Assembly: GCA_963849065.1 (NCBI GenBank)
Contig: CAWKFM010000004.1
Span: 815,046 to 879,045, forward strand
From: TOLSYN sp963849065
GTDB lineage: Bacteria > Acidobacteriota > Terriglobia > Terriglobales > Acidobacteriaceae
DNA: 64,000 nt
Direction of reading: 5' to 3'
Made by a program: the position numbers and the translations under genes. Numbering within the stretch: the first letter of the stretch is position 1; the number at the start of each line of letters is the position of its first letter. Shown piece after piece: positions 43,439 to 53,560 of the stretch. The notes beneath the pieces were generated by a model that did not search any database, was not told the DNA's origin, and was given only the letters and a program-made list of their open reading frames with translations.

Positions 43439-46400
43439 GACTCCTTGACCTCCCAAGCGCGCAATCCTTCATAGCTGAAGCCAAGAAAGCAGGTGATGGA
43501 TTGGTTTTCAGATCGCCCCCGGTTGAAATTGCCTCGAGCCGGCACGAAAAACGCCTTGAGCCCACCTTGAGTCTCAATCTCGCCACTTTGAGGAGCATCA
43601 ATGCGCGTAATTCTCCCAGGGAGACGAACGAGTTGAGAGGTGTTCTCCCAGAAGTCTTGTGCTTTGCTCCATTCTCCGAGTTGAGAATGATGAACAAGTT
43701 GTGCAATTCCTGAACCAGATCCTAGCCATTCAAGGCTTTTAGTTCTGTGACGATGAAATCTAGTCCGATTTCTACACTCTTCAATGTATCGGTTGGCGGA
43801 GTCGATGGCGATTACAGATCCCCCAATAGCTTGGAGCGCGTAAACAACATATGAATAGAACACAGCCTCCAATGAATTGGCATTTGTCCTCCAATATCCT
43901 ATGCGTTCCAACACTGACTCAAATGAGGGAGGACTATCCATTTGCCTTACCGCTTGAACCCACAATCGCAAATTTGTGTCGATGTGGGGTTCTTCGCGTA
44001 GGTTCTTTTCGAGTAGCTCTATGATCCTTTCAATCTCTTTGTCCTTTAGGTCATACCAAGAACGGTTGTGTCTGGCGAGATACGTCCACACCAACTGCCG
44101 GCGAATGGGTGGTGCGTAAATATCCTTGCGAGAGAGAAGACTGTCCCAGGTTTGAAGAGCTTTGTCATGTTTGCCATAGAGCCGATCGAGTTGTCCACGA
44201 CAGGTTTCTTCGTATGCACTCGCTCCCTCCCCCTCTCGATTTCTCCGGACTCGTTCCAATAGATCTTCGCATCGTTCAAATGACTCGCGTATGTATGGAT
44301 CGATGCCAGGTGCACTTAGGTATGCAAGTAGATTCGCCGACTTTCGTGACGCGAAGTCCAGCAATCGAATTATCAGCTGGACTTCGCTGATATATCCGTG
44401 CTCATCATCCGGCATAAGAAGCCGTGCCTGAGCAAATGATTCACTCGCGGCTTTTGCCATAGATACAAGTTGGCCTAAAGGTTGATCTGATTCAATACCG
44501 TCATATACTTGCTGACGTAGCGCCATTCCGCGCATATGGTGCAGCACGTGGTCTCTGTCCCTAAAAGCTAGCGCATGGTCGATACAGTCGACCGCTGCCT
44601 TGAAATCGCGCTTTTCCACGCTGTAAAACCTACCCAAATGAGCCCACAAGTGTGGTTCGTCTGGAAACAACTCTGTAAGATTCCGCAGTAATTCTAAAGC
44701 GCCATCTTTTGACTCGATATCCTCGATCAACCGAGCAAATTGGTTCTGACCGGCTCGCTCTGTACCTAAAACGTCAGAGTTATCCCTGTAGACAAAACAG
44801 CGGCGCACAACCTCCACCATTTCCTCTCCGGGTATCGCATCAGATCCTCTGCAGAATTCGGCAAATTCTGCTGCCCACCGCGATAAATTCTGTTTCCATA
44901 GGCGACGGTCCGGAGCTGGCCAAAGTACTTGGCGAAGAATTTCAAGCGAAACGAGATCGTGAGCAGGACGCCACTTTCCTCTTTCGATTTGCACGAGGAG
45001 TTCTAGAGCTCCGCTTGGCAATGCAGCTTCCATTTCAACAGATTTCGATTTCGGCAGGCCCAATAAATCCGAAAAAGCCTGTGCGGGCAGTAATTGCTGA
45101 CCGTAATGGTGCGCAAACGACAAAAAGGCAAGCATCTGCTTTTGAATGTCGCTAAGAATACTTAGCCTTGCACCCACATATGGCTCGATCCCCTTGAAAT
45201 CATCCTTAAATGCCACTAATGCAAAGTAGAACGCGGTGCGAAACCTGGAGTCGGTGTTAGCTGCAAGCTGATCAAGATCTCGCGCTGCATTAGGCTGTTC
45301 CTTTCCATAAATGGTCTTAAATCTTTGAGACTCAGATGAGGAAAGTGCGTCTTGCAAAAAGAACGACCTTTGTCCGTCGGTGGATGGAGCAAATCGTCTG
45401 AGAACCTGGACAATGACGATCGGTACATGTCGAGCCTTCAGCTGGTCGTATAACTCATCAGCCGTCCGTTCAGTAACAGTTGCGCCGTCTGCTACCATCA
45501 GTACCGCTTGGCCCGACAAACTCGACAAAAAGTTGATTCGTTCGGCAGTTTCTTGAGGTTCGGTCGATTTCAGGAGAACGCACGGATACTCTCGATGAAA
45601 GTTCCAGAGGAGCCTACGAGCGAGAGTAGTTCCCCCCGCTCCAGGAGAATGATAGAGATTGATCCGCGATGTTCTTCTCGAATCAAGATCTGTTCTAACC
45701 TGCTTCTCAAGCTTATACATCAAGTCGCGCTCGACATCGCTGTGAATGCCGAGTTCATACCACGATATCTCATCGCCTCTTAGAAAATCGCGCCCGACAA
45801 TACGGTTTTCGGGAGGATTCTGGCCTACATCAAGCGTGGCCAGCTCCAACTCTTCCTCAAGCCAGCGAAGCTCCTTCGCTGGCAAGATGAGCGGCGTATT
45901 CGAGCTAGTTGGAATTGCTGCGACGCCAACATCCGTAGAACCGAGTCCGGAGAGTGAAACCTTTAGACCTGAGCACAGATGATGCAGTGGCATCTCTACT
46001 AATGTAGCCTCCGTGTCATCTGCCAGATCCCGGAATCCACCAACGTCCTTGCTTACAATCACTATATTAATTCGCTCGCCGAATGCAGCCATCAGTGCTT
46101 CTAGTTGTGTTCTGAGGTGCTTCGACAGCTCCATGTCTTCCCAAATAACTATCACCGTGCCCAATGACGGAGATGTCTCACGCGCGAGTCGAACGAGATG
46201 CTCGTTTAGAAACGCGACACTTTGCTTCTGCCAGTCCTTCCACTTTCCAGTATCGGCAGGATCTCGACCAGCTAATCCGCGGGGAAAATACCAATACGTA
46301 CCTGTCCGAAAGTTATATTTTGGGCGATCCTTCAACGTAACCAAATGCAGGCTTCGATATTGAGAGAGCAGTGGAGAAATTCGGAACAACAATCCCTCCC

Positions 46401-47070
46401 TGTCGCTGTCGGGGTCAAAATCGAACGCAGCCGACCAAGGAAGTAACCCGAGTGGGCTTAGGTCTGTTGTTACTTCCATTGACAGACGGCTGCAAACAAG
46501 ACAATAGAATCTCGAGGCGTCAAAGGCATATGCGCTACGATAGAATGCATCCCAAGATGCATCCTCATAATGTAGGCGCGATGGAATAGATTTACGAAAC
46601 CAGTCGAGGATTGATGTGAGATCGTGTGGCGTAGCGACGTCGTTCTTGGAGCGCCGTCGGAAGTACACCTGTACACGTCGCAGGCTGTCACCATAATCGC
46701 GAACAGGGACGCACGGACCAATGCGAATTGGAGGGATACGATATACTCCGTACTCTTTCTCCCGATAAGTGACAGTCTCGTATGAAAAAGTTGGAAGGGG
46801 ATAAACTCTTTCGGCAAACTGCGACTGTAGGTCTGCTTCATCTGGATGCGCAGTACAACCTACGAGTTCCTTTTCTCCAGTACTTAAGAGCTTGACACCA
46901 CAGACTATGAATGACTCGCTATCACGAGGAGTATTCGCCATACTGATGATGTCTTTAACGAGCGAGAACCTTCCGTGGTCGCTCTGGAGATCGTATCCCG
47001 TAGCTTTGAAGTCGAGAGTTTCACTCTCGGACTGCAATAGAATTGCCTCGAATGCGGACTCAAGGATCAT
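43435..47070 (-). CDS. AlbA_2 (Schlafen-type) / STAND ATPase / helical-repeat protein, putative defence gene
   Basis: 1211 residues. Residues 10-155 look like an AlbA_2/divergent AAA-4 domain (ESETLDFKATGYD, then IISMANTPRDSESFIVCGVK). After a spacer comes a P-loop near residue 478 (YHSPGAGGTTLARRLLW) with a Walker-B-like AVLMVADGATVT, fitting a STAND-type NTPase. The last 450 residues are helical TPR-like repeats (LWAHLGRFYSVEKRDFKAAV). This order, enzymatic or nucleic-acid-binding head, switch ATPase and sensor repeats, is that of NLR-like anti-phage proteins. The DNA is clearly less GC-rich than the backbone. The whole gene is enclosed by long inverted repeats. Confidence 0.82.
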   Translation of the reverse strand: MILESAFEAILLQSESETLDFKATGYDLQSDHGRFSLVKDIISMANTPRDSESFIVCGVKLLSTGEKELVGCTAHPDEADLQSQFAERVYPLPTFSYETVTYREKEYGVYRIPPIRIGPCVPVRDYGDSLRRVQVYFRRRSKNDVATPHDLTSILDWFRKSIPSRLHYEDASWDAFYRSAYAFDASRFYCLVCSRLSMEVTTDLSPLGLLPWSAAFDFDPDSDREGLLFRISPLLSQYRSLHLVTLKDRPKYNFRTGTYWYFPRGLAGRDPADTGKWKDWQKQSVAFLNEHLVRLARETSPSLGTVIVIWEDMELSKHLRTQLEALMAAFGERINIVIVSKDVGGFRDLADDTEATLVEMPLHHLCSGLKVSLSGLGSTDVGVAAIPTSSNTPLILPAKELRWLEEELELATLDVGQNPPENRIVGRDFLRGDEISWYELGIHSDVERDLMYKLEKQVRTDLDSRRTSRINLYHSPGAGGTTLARRLLWNFHREYPCVLLKSTEPQETAERINFLSSLSGQAVLMVADGATVTERTADELYDQLKARHVPIVIVQVLRRFAPSTDGQRSFFLQDALSSSESQRFKTIYGKEQPNAARDLDQLAANTDSRFRTAFYFALVAFKDDFKGIEPYVGARLSILSDIQKQMLAFLSFAHHYGQQLLPAQAFSDLLGLPKSKSVEMEAALPSGALELLVQIERGKWRPAHDLVSLEILRQVLWPAPDRRLWKQNLSRWAAEFAEFCRGSDAIPGEEMVEVVRRCFVYRDNSDVLGTERAGQNQFARLIEDIESKDGALELLRNLTELFPDEPHLWAHLGRFYSVEKRDFKAAVDCIDHALAFRDRDHVLHHMRGMALRQQVYDGIESDQPLGQLVSMAKAASESFAQARLLMPDDEHGYISEVQLIIRLLDFASRKSANLLAYLSAPGIDPYIRESFERCEDLLERVRRNREGEGASAYEETCRGQLDRLYGKHDKALQTWDSLLSRKDIYAPPIRRQLVWTYLARHNRSWYDLKDKEIERIIELLEKNLREEPHIDTNLRLWVQAVRQMDSPPSFESVLERIGYWRTNANSLEAVFYSYVVYALQAIGGSVIAIDSANRYIEECRNRTRFHRHRTKSLEWLGSGSGIAQLVHHSQLGEWSKAQDFWENTSQLVRLPGRITRIDAPQSGEIETQGGLKAFFVPARGNFNRGRSENQSITCFLGFSYEGLRAWEVKES

Positions 47071-47111
47071 TTTGCTTCCATCCTATAGAATCTGCATAGT
47101 TTATACGTGGT

Positions 47112-47250
47112 GTAGCAGAGCAGGGAAGAGTTACTTTATGGTATCTAAGCCCACAGCTTTTGAGACAGGGCAAAGTCCACTGATCCGGCTTTCTGTTTTC
47201 AATAGCTTACGAAGGACAGGCTGAACAGCCTTTTGAGACAGTGTCTGAGA
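47112..47250. repeat. Right long inverted repeat of the 3.9-kb cassette
   Basis: Reverse complement partner of 43303-43438. It contains CTTTTGAGACAG twice (at about 47157 and 47230), 72 bp apart. The region between this repeat and the start of the cassette gene (47071-47111) is AT-rich and probably holds its promoter. Confidence 0.85.
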
Positions 47251-47264
47251 TCTTCCTGCCGCCC

Positions 47265-47729
47265 CTATGCGGCCCGTTGCTCCTCATCGATATCTGCGAT
47301 ATACGGAAGGACGGCGGAGAGGATGCGCTCCGACATTGGCCCATCGGTGGTCTGAAATACACGGATCAACCGTTCTGCGGCGTCGGTCACGATGTAACCA
47401 TGAACGATTTTGCGCCCCTGCCTGTGAGACCCAATGTGGTGCCGGATCTCGGAGACAACGACGGTGCGGTTTATGGCGCGAATCGCCGCCCGAACATCAG
47501 AAGGCATCGTCGTGAAAGCCTTAATGTCGAAGTCGAACAATTCTCCAATGGGAAGCGTGCGGCCGTTGCACTCGGTCTCGGAGAACGGACGGACGAAGGT
47601 GCTGAATTGGCAGTTGCCCCAATGATTTCCGCTGGTGAGATGCAAGCACTGGCTGTCGAAGGCTGAACAGCCTGTATCTATCACCATGCGGTCGGAAGCG
47701 GGATGAAACGTGAGAACTTTACGAGCCAT
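47265..47729 (-). CDS. Hypothetical protein
   Basis: 154 residues, soluble. It starts MARKVLTFHPASDRMVIDTG, with a compact middle (AAIRAINRTVVVSEIRHHIG) and a basic patch SHRQGRKIVHGYIVTDAAE. No family is recognised. The ATG at 47729 lacks a strong ribosome site. Its 3' end lies 15 bp from the right inverted repeat of the cassette, so that insertion fell just behind this gene. Confidence 0.6.
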   Translation of the reverse strand: MARKVLTFHPASDRMVIDTGCSAFDSQCLHLTSGNHWGNCQFSTFVRPFSETECNGRTLPIGELFDFDIKAFTTMPSDVRAAIRAINRTVVVSEIRHHIGSHRQGRKIVHGYIVTDAAERLIRVFQTTDGPMSERILSAVLPYIADIDEEQRAA

Positions 47730-47914
47730 AGAAATGGTATCCTGAAACTACGGAGTGAGTGAAAAGCAAAAGCAACGGGGTGTTTTGGGGCGGGAGAAAC
47801 CACAAAACACACCCGTTGCCATGAGGTTGAGCCGACAGGAACAACCTCAAAGCGGCAGAACAAGCGTGCACGCAGCAGGTTTTCTGACAATGCATGGGCT
47901 GTTGAAACGAACGG

Positions 47915-50266
47915 CTATGCCGCGAAGAGCGGGAGTTGCCCGCTGTCAATGTGCTCGGGCGACTTCCTTCTCCGTTTTGAAATGGCGGTCATGGCAAAGC
48001 CGATGAATGACGGCTGCGCGCTGGCCGTGGAAGCAGCTACCACTGAAGGAATCTCTGGTGCTGCCATAGCGGCAACCAGGAGTGGCTCGTCTTCGGTGAG
48101 CATTTCCCCGACCTCGATAGGCAATACAGGAGCGGGCTGGCCGGAGCCAAATTGTGCCTGACGCTGCTGGTTGACTTGCCGCCAGACGTCGTCGGCAGTC
48201 TCCCCAACACCTCCCTGCTCGACCAACTCGCGAGCCATGGCACTCATCATGTCGGTATCCTCTTCAATACCGGCAAGGCCTTCGCCGCTGAACTTGCCCT
48301 CCATCATCATCGATACGAGAACCTTCCGGCCCATGAGGCGAATGCAGTTGCTCTGCATCGTGTTTGCATAGGAGAAGAATTTCACTCGCACATCGCGCCG
48401 CTGGCCGATCCGCCAGGAACGGCGGCTGGCCTGACGCAACGTGTACGTGGAATAGCCCGTCTCGTAGAAGTAGATGGTCGGGAAGGACAGGAGATCGAGG
48501 CCAGTCTCCACCAGCCGTGGATGACAAATGACAACATCCACGCCCAGCGACAACTGGCGCTCGTACCACGCCTCGCGCTTATCGGTCGCGACCGAAGGGC
48601 GGAGCACAGCAACACGGAAGCCAGCGCCGCGCAGTACCGTGTCGAGCCGTCCTACCACATCGTGCTTCCCGGTGTAGGTAGCAAAGACCTGGCATTTACG
48701 TCCCTGAGCCAGCTCGGCGCGAATGTCATCGATCAGTTCACGTTCTTTCGGATAGATGACCTCGTGGTCGAGAATCGCGGGTTCTGCGACCTTGATGATC
48801 GTGTACTCGCGGGTTTTTCGATCCCACATCTTCCGGTAGATCGTCTCGAAGCCGAAGGGGTGATCGGGGTAGCAGAGCAGCGTGTTGAGCATGATGCTCC
48901 GCAGGCCCTTGTCCTTCGGGTATTGGTTGATGGTCTTCTTGATCTGTTCAGCGAGATCGTCATAGGCGTCCCTCAATGTGCTGCCGGCATGCACCTCGAT
49001 GACGGTCTCGGCGTAAGACGGGAGTGCGTCTGCGATGTCTTCCAGGGAAACAAAGGCCGTGGAATCCATCAGGTGGTTGCCAAACAGCATCGGCGAGCAG
49101 CCTGGACGGCGCAGAATCTGAATCGACTTCTTGGGATTGCGGGAGCAAGCGTTTTCGCTCTCCGTGATTCTTTCCACGGTCTCGATTACGCCATACTTCC
49201 TCTGAAACATCTCACGTCCTGATCCGCCCCACTCGAAGCCCTCGCGAACCATCTGCGGAGCATCAATGCGGTACAGTACGTTATATAGGTCATCGGCGTA
49301 GCCGCCCATCATCGTGCCGGTGAGAGTGATGACCTTCTTCGCGACCCGCGCGAGAACCGCTAGACCGTTGCCCTGAGCGGTATCACCGGCGAGCTGGTGC
49401 ACCTCATCGGCAATCGAGAAGTCGAAGAAGTCGAGCATGTACCGCCCCATGTAATCCATGGGAGCCATGCGCTGGATCCTCGATCGGTCGGCGGACCAGA
49501 GTGGCGAATACAGCTTCGTGCCGCCTTTGCCGAGTTCTACCATCTCAGAATGTTTCCGGCGCTCATCAAAATCCTCCTCGACGAGCACGCCGTTGTTCGC
49601 CTTGGCTACAGGCTGATATGTGTCAATGTTGACGACACTGCCTGCGTGCTCCTTGCTGCTCCGCGCCGCCTTGCCGTAAACGTGTTTCCAGTAGTAGCTG
49701 AGCTTGCCTTTCTCTTTTCCCACGATGAAGTAGGTCGGATAGGGATGCTGCTGGAGCCACGCGCGCCGGCCCATGGCGCGCAACTGTGGAAGGGTTGTGG
49801 CAAGGCCGCGGCGGCGCATGATGCCATTGGCGTACTGGATTTCCACCACGCCGTGAGGTTTCTTCGGATCGCCGCCGTTGCGCAGATCCTCGATGATGTA
49901 TGTTCGTGCGCGGGGAACGGTAATCAGAATTTCGCGCGCCCACTTCTCAGTGAGGTGCGGCGGGCACATAACAATCGTGGAAAACGGTTTGGAGTGGGCG
50001 GCCACGTATGCGACGCCTGCTCCGGCCATAAAGGTCTTCCCTGTGCCGCATTCGCCCACGATCTTGACCGCATCGTGATCTGCAAGATACTTCACGCACC
50101 CCATGATGGCGAGTTCCTGCGCAGGCAGGGGTTTACGCATCAAACTCGACAACTCCGGAGCGGAGGGATCGCCCGGTGCATGCAGTGGGGGATAGGTCTC
50201 AACGATCCTGCGGCCCAGCTGACGCCCATTGATGCGCAGGTAGTCATATAAAGTTTCCATTTCCAT
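47915..50266 (-). CDS. SF2 (SNF2-like) DEAD/DEVH-box helicase
   Basis: 783 residues. Walker A is IVGECGTGKTFMAGAG near residue 70, motif Ia is VMCPPHLTEKWAREI, motif II is IADEVHQL near 285 and motif III is TLTGTMMGG. The second RecA-like domain contains ARLVET-like motif V (VICHPRLVETGLDLL) and motif VI RQASRRSWRIGQRRDVRV, which is SNF2-like. A 150-residue tail ends in SGQLPLFAA. All ATPase motifs are intact. Genes of this type recur on large plasmids and integrative elements beside the methyltransferase-like gene seen here at 51170; the role in the element is unknown. Confidence 0.88.
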   Translation of the reverse strand: MEMETLYDYLRINGRQLGRRIVETYPPLHAPGDPSAPELSSLMRKPLPAQELAIMGCVKYLADHDAVKIVGECGTGKTFMAGAGVAYVAAHSKPFSTIVMCPPHLTEKWAREILITVPRARTYIIEDLRNGGDPKKPHGVVEIQYANGIMRRRGLATTLPQLRAMGRRAWLQQHPYPTYFIVGKEKGKLSYYWKHVYGKAARSSKEHAGSVVNIDTYQPVAKANNGVLVEEDFDERRKHSEMVELGKGGTKLYSPLWSADRSRIQRMAPMDYMGRYMLDFFDFSIADEVHQLAGDTAQGNGLAVLARVAKKVITLTGTMMGGYADDLYNVLYRIDAPQMVREGFEWGGSGREMFQRKYGVIETVERITESENACSRNPKKSIQILRRPGCSPMLFGNHLMDSTAFVSLEDIADALPSYAETVIEVHAGSTLRDAYDDLAEQIKKTINQYPKDKGLRSIMLNTLLCYPDHPFGFETIYRKMWDRKTREYTIIKVAEPAILDHEVIYPKERELIDDIRAELAQGRKCQVFATYTGKHDVVGRLDTVLRGAGFRVAVLRPSVATDKREAWYERQLSLGVDVVICHPRLVETGLDLLSFPTIYFYETGYSTYTLRQASRRSWRIGQRRDVRVKFFSYANTMQSNCIRLMGRKVLVSMMMEGKFSGEGLAGIEEDTDMMSAMARELVEQGGVGETADDVWRQVNQQRQAQFGSGQPAPVLPIEVGEMLTEDEPLLVAAMAAPEIPSVVAASTASAQPSFIGFAMTAISKRRRKSPEHIDSGQLPLFAA

Positions 50267-50469
50267 GGCAGATCTCGCTCTGTAGTGAGGGTGGTGGGAC
50301 AGATTGCTGTTCCGCCTGTCGTGCAGCGTTTCTATCGTCGGGTTGTGGGGCTATCGTCTGAAAAGGTGAATATCGGATTGTGGATTTCAATGTCGGTTAT
50401 TGCCACACGCGCACCGAACACTTGGCGCGCGCTGGTTGGGGCTCTTGTAGCGGAGAGCTGCAAGGAGAG

Positions 50470-51129
50470 TCAGGCCGCGGAGGAAGCGGCTTGGAAGTAG
50501 TCTCGAACGGTAAAATCCGGCCATGGGACGGGACCGTTCGTATCCGGGAAAAAGAGGTCCGTACTCCGGACGCCTTGGCTGAGAGTATTGAGCAACTCGT
50601 CGCGGGTCGCCCGGATGTTGTACGGATTGCAGCCGAAACCGGTCAGCGGAGAGATGCGGTGCTGCAAATCCAGCTGGTCGATGATCCAGGAGCCCCACTC
50701 CGGTCGCGCCGGTAAGCCCATCACCGAGGCCATCAACGCCCAGGCCACTTGCGGGGAGTAGTTCAACAGGTATGTGCTCCCATCGATGCCGTTCTGGCGA
50801 AGGGTCTGAGAGACAACGACCAGGTGCCGGACAGGATGACTCATTCCGGCAATCAGGATCGTGCCGCGCATGTTTGCCGCGTTCTCGCCCATGCGCACAC
50901 AGAGACTGGTCACGCCATCCTCGCCAGGGTATTTCAGCGAGAAGGCCGAATTGGCCGCGACTGCGGCGGAGATCGCCGCAATCTCGGTGTCACCGCCGAA
51001 AACGGAGAGGAGAAGGCCTTGCTCCTTCTCTCCCATATAGCAGTCGCAATGTACGCGGAGCGTGGTGCTGATCTTGTCTGTGGACTGGCGAAACTCAAGC
51101 TGCCCAAGACGAAGGTGTGCGTTTTCCAA
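50470..51129 (-). CDS. Hypothetical protein
   Basis: About 219 residues, soluble, mixed alpha/beta. KISTTLRVHCDCYMGEKEQG, then FGGDTEIAAISAAVAANSAF, and NMRGTILIAGMSHPVRHLVV suggest a compact fold that I cannot name. The start is probably the TTG at 51129, which has GAGGAG seven bases upstream; a TTG at 51144 is the alternative. It lies 40 bp after the DUF6094-like gene and before the helicase on the same strand, probably one operon. Confidence 0.65.
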   Translation of the reverse strand: MENAHLRLGQLEFRQSTDKISTTLRVHCDCYMGEKEQGLLLSVFGGDTEIAAISAAVAANSAFSLKYPGEDGVTSLCVRMGENAANMRGTILIAGMSHPVRHLVVVSQTLRQNGIDGSTYLLNYSPQVAWALMASVMGLPARPEWGSWIIDQLDLQHRISPLTGFGCNPYNIRATRDELLNTLSQGVRSTDLFFPDTNGPVPWPDFTVRDYFQAASSAA

Positions 51130-51169
51130 CAGGTGTCTCCTCAAGACGACGGCGCGCGGGAGGTGCTGG

Positions 51170-52243
51170 CTACGCAGCTTCCTTGTCCGCGGCGTCGGCG
51201 TCGGGTAAAGGTGGTTTTTCTCCGAGGACCTGGGTGCGGCCGTCCTCGTACAGCAGGGTCACATCGTTACTGAACCGTTCCGTGTGCCGCTTTACAAAGA
51301 CGTTTTCTCCAGTCTCCTCGTTCGTCTCGATCTCCTCGGTGGTGGTGACGCTCTTTGCGGAGCGCCAACGCGCCAGATGGCGATCAGAGCCCTCGCCGAA
51401 GACGCCGTTTAGGAGCCCGGCAGTACACAGAAGGCCCACATGTCCAGCGTGGAGGGGCGTCAAGGGCCGCCCCTTGCTCACGGTTGGGGCCGGGAGAAAG
51501 AACTGTTGCACGGCCTGTTGATAGGCATAGGATCGCGGCAACATATCCTCGATGGCGTCCAGCGGCAGGCCGGTATAGGTCAGAGTCGTGCCCGGCGAAG
51601 ACGGCACTGCATACGGGCTTTCATCTCCTGCCAGCGTCGGCATGTCAACGTAGCCCTTGCAGTAGTTGATAAGCGCGTGCCTGGAGCTGCGGACGGTCGA
51701 GCCGGTCACGCGTTTCCGGGTGGCAAAGACCACGATCTGCCCGAAGCGCTGGGATTCAGGATCGGCGAGCAGATAGGGTCTGACGTCAGTAAAGTGCGCC
51801 GACATCACATCGACACAAGTACTTAAACGTTCAAATGGAATGACGAACACGAGCACGCCGCCGATGCGCAGCCAGCGGAAGGTGTGATCGAGGAAAAGCT
51901 CCTCCATGCGGCGGTTCGAGAGACTGCCGATTTCTGAATCGTATGGCGGATTGAGATAGAGCAGGGAGAATCGCTCGACCTTGCTGTGCGTGTCGAACGT
52001 GCTGCCCTGGATGGTGGTGATGCCCACGGCTGCGGCCGTCGCGGCGCGCACGGCATCAAGCTCGATGCCGTACAGGCGGCAGTTGCCGCCCTTGGTGATC
52101 TGTTGCAATGCGGCGCCGGTGCCGACGCAAGGATCTATCACGCTTGCAGGCTCAAGGCCGAACTGGAGAAGGTTGCGGATCTTGTCGCCCTCGGCGGGCG
52201 GAAGCGGAAAATGACCCAGTTTTAATCTGCCTGCCAAACGCAC
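51170..52243 (-). CDS. DUF6094-like N6-adenine-type DNA methyltransferase
   Basis: About 357 residues. The Rossmann SAM-binding motif is VIDPCVGTGAALQQI, an acidic strand end is in LYGIELDAVRA, and the catalytic motif is LLYLNPPYDSE (NPPY). This fits a class I amino-methyltransferase of the DUF6094 kind found on mobile elements. The start is a GTG at 52243 (VRLAGRLKLGHFPLP), with GGGAG six bases upstream. The C-terminal third has no known domain. No restriction endonuclease partner is adjacent, so it may modify the element's own DNA or have another role. Confidence 0.82.
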   Translation of the reverse strand: MRLAGRLKLGHFPLPPAEGDKIRNLLQFGLEPASVIDPCVGTGAALQQITKGGNCRLYGIELDAVRAATAAAVGITTIQGSTFDTHSKVERFSLLYLNPPYDSEIGSLSNRRMEELFLDHTFRWLRIGGVLVFVIPFERLSTCVDVMSAHFTDVRPYLLADPESQRFGQIVVFATRKRVTGSTVRSSRHALINYCKGYVDMPTLAGDESPYAVPSSPGTTLTYTGLPLDAIEDMLPRSYAYQQAVQQFFLPAPTVSKGRPLTPLHAGHVGLLCTAGLLNGVFGEGSDRHLARWRSAKSVTTTEEIETNEETGENVFVKRHTERFSNDVTLLYEDGRTQVLGEKPPLPDADAADKEAA

Positions 52244-52342
52244 GGTACGCTCCCAAAAATGGATTTTTTCGCTCGTGTAATTTGAAGCATAAAATGTCAC
52301 TAGGTGCCACTTTATGCTTCCATAATGTGTGTGCAGAGTGCG

Positions 52343-52672
52343 CTACGCGGCCTGCACGTCGTACAAAGGAATTGGATTGGTGCCGCCAGTGAAGTCGGCG
52401 AACGCCGGATCGTCGGAGTACAACCGATTGCCCCCAGACTGCCATGAACTGTTGCGTGCTGCTGGAATGAGAGGTTCGGCGTGCACATGACGTCTGCCGT
52501 CAGGGCAGGCGTAGGAGACCACGCGAAACATCGTTGAGGTGCCTACCGCCGCCAACGCCGGGGGCGTTGCATAGGAAGGATTCAGGAGTAGCCCTTTGCG
52601 CTGCCGGGCACCCTGTTCAGGGTTTGTCCGTGGGCTGCAGAGGACAGCGGCGGAAACAAAAAGGGGCGACAT
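52343..52672 (-). CDS. Hypothetical protein
   Basis: 109 residues. The central part FRVVSYACPDGRRHVHAEPL, then GGNRLYSDDPAFADF, looks like protein, while the first 40 residues are low in pattern. No ribosome site is obvious for the ATG at 52672, so an internal start such as the ATG near 52531 is possible. It is upstream of the methyltransferase on the same strand. Confidence 0.45.
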   Translation of the reverse strand: MSPLFVSAAVLCSPRTNPEQGARQRKGLLLNPSYATPPALAAVGTSTMFRVVSYACPDGRRHVHAEPLIPAARNSSWQSGGNRLYSDDPAFADFTGGTNPIPLYDVQAA

Positions 52673-52820
52673 AGCAAATACCTTTCAAGCAAACTGTGTC
52701 CTCGTTGGGGATCGGGCTCGTGTTGAGGATTGCCCGCAAGAATCTCGACCTCAATCAGAAAAACATGCGCTGGAAGTGCGACGGGGCAGTGGCCGAGTAT
52801 CTCCGGGAGGATTAGACCCC

Positions 52821-53395
52821 ATGAGAACCGCAATCTACGCCCGAGTGAGCATCAAAGAACAAAGCTGCGACTCCAGCTACGCGACCTGCGCGCCTAATGC
52901 GCCGCCCGCAAACTCACCGTCGTTCGGGAGTACGTTGACGTGGGAGAGTCGGGCGCCAAGGATCCCGCCCTGAACTTAATGCCCTCATGTCCGATGCCCG
53001 CAAGCGGAAGCTGGACGCGATTCTGGTTTGGCGCTTTGACCGCTTCGCCCGCTCCACCAAGCATCTGCTCCTTGCGCTGGAAGAGTTCCGCTCACTCGGC
53101 ATTCAATTCGTCAGCTACCAAGAGAACATTGATACCAGTAGCCCGCTGGGGCAGGCCCTGTTCACCATTGTGGGGGCGGTCGCCCAGCTTGAGCGTGACC
53201 TTAATCGGGAGCGGGTGACTGCTGGCGTGCGGAACGCTCGGGCGAACGGCACGCAACGCGGGCGTCCACGGCGAATCGTGAGCAATGATGAACTCATTCG
53301 GATCAAGGCTGACGGCGCCAGCCCTTCGGGAGATTGCTGCGGCGCTCGGAATCGGTTACGGCACCGTCAGAACCCGGCTGCGTCAGGTGAGCTAA
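52821..53395 (+). pseudogene. Serine recombinase (resolvase) with several frameshifts
   Basis: A good ribosome site and MRTAIYARVSIKEQS start the gene. Pieces then continue in other frames: RKLTVVREYVDVGESGAKD, then LDAILVWRFDRFARSTKHL and FVSYQENIDTSSPLGQALFT, and finally an HTH (LREIAAALGIGYGTVRTRL). At least three frame changes and one in-frame TAA prevent a whole protein. The catalytic serine motif YARVS and the DRFARS motif are recognisable. It is a decayed mobility gene on the plus strand. Confidence 0.8.
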
Positions 53396-53560
53396 AATCC
53401 CCGCCGCCGCAGCCAGCGTCGCACGGCGGATTCAAAGCGGTTACGGTCTGGCAGTTTGATGAGCGCGAATCTGTAGATTTCCGCTCACATATCCTCTCGT
53501 AAGAGCTCGGACGGCGCGCCGGTCCTTTCCATTTCGAATCCGGAGGTGAAGTAGGCTGGC

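Larger units (their letters stand above)
43303..47250. mobile_element. Putative inverted-repeat-bounded single-gene cassette
   Basis: Two imperfect inverted repeats of about 135 bp enclose only one gene (43435-47070). The gene's stop codon lies inside the inner edge of the left repeat. No transposase is inside, and no target duplication was seen. Outside on the left is a broken tyrosine recombinase; outside on the right the element backbone resumes. It may be a non-autonomous transposon-like passenger moved in trans. Confidence 0.6.

Noticed and set aside
50267..50469. Gene in the gap between the helicase and the upstream gene
   Set aside because: Only short frames without start signals; the 203 bp more likely hold a promoter.
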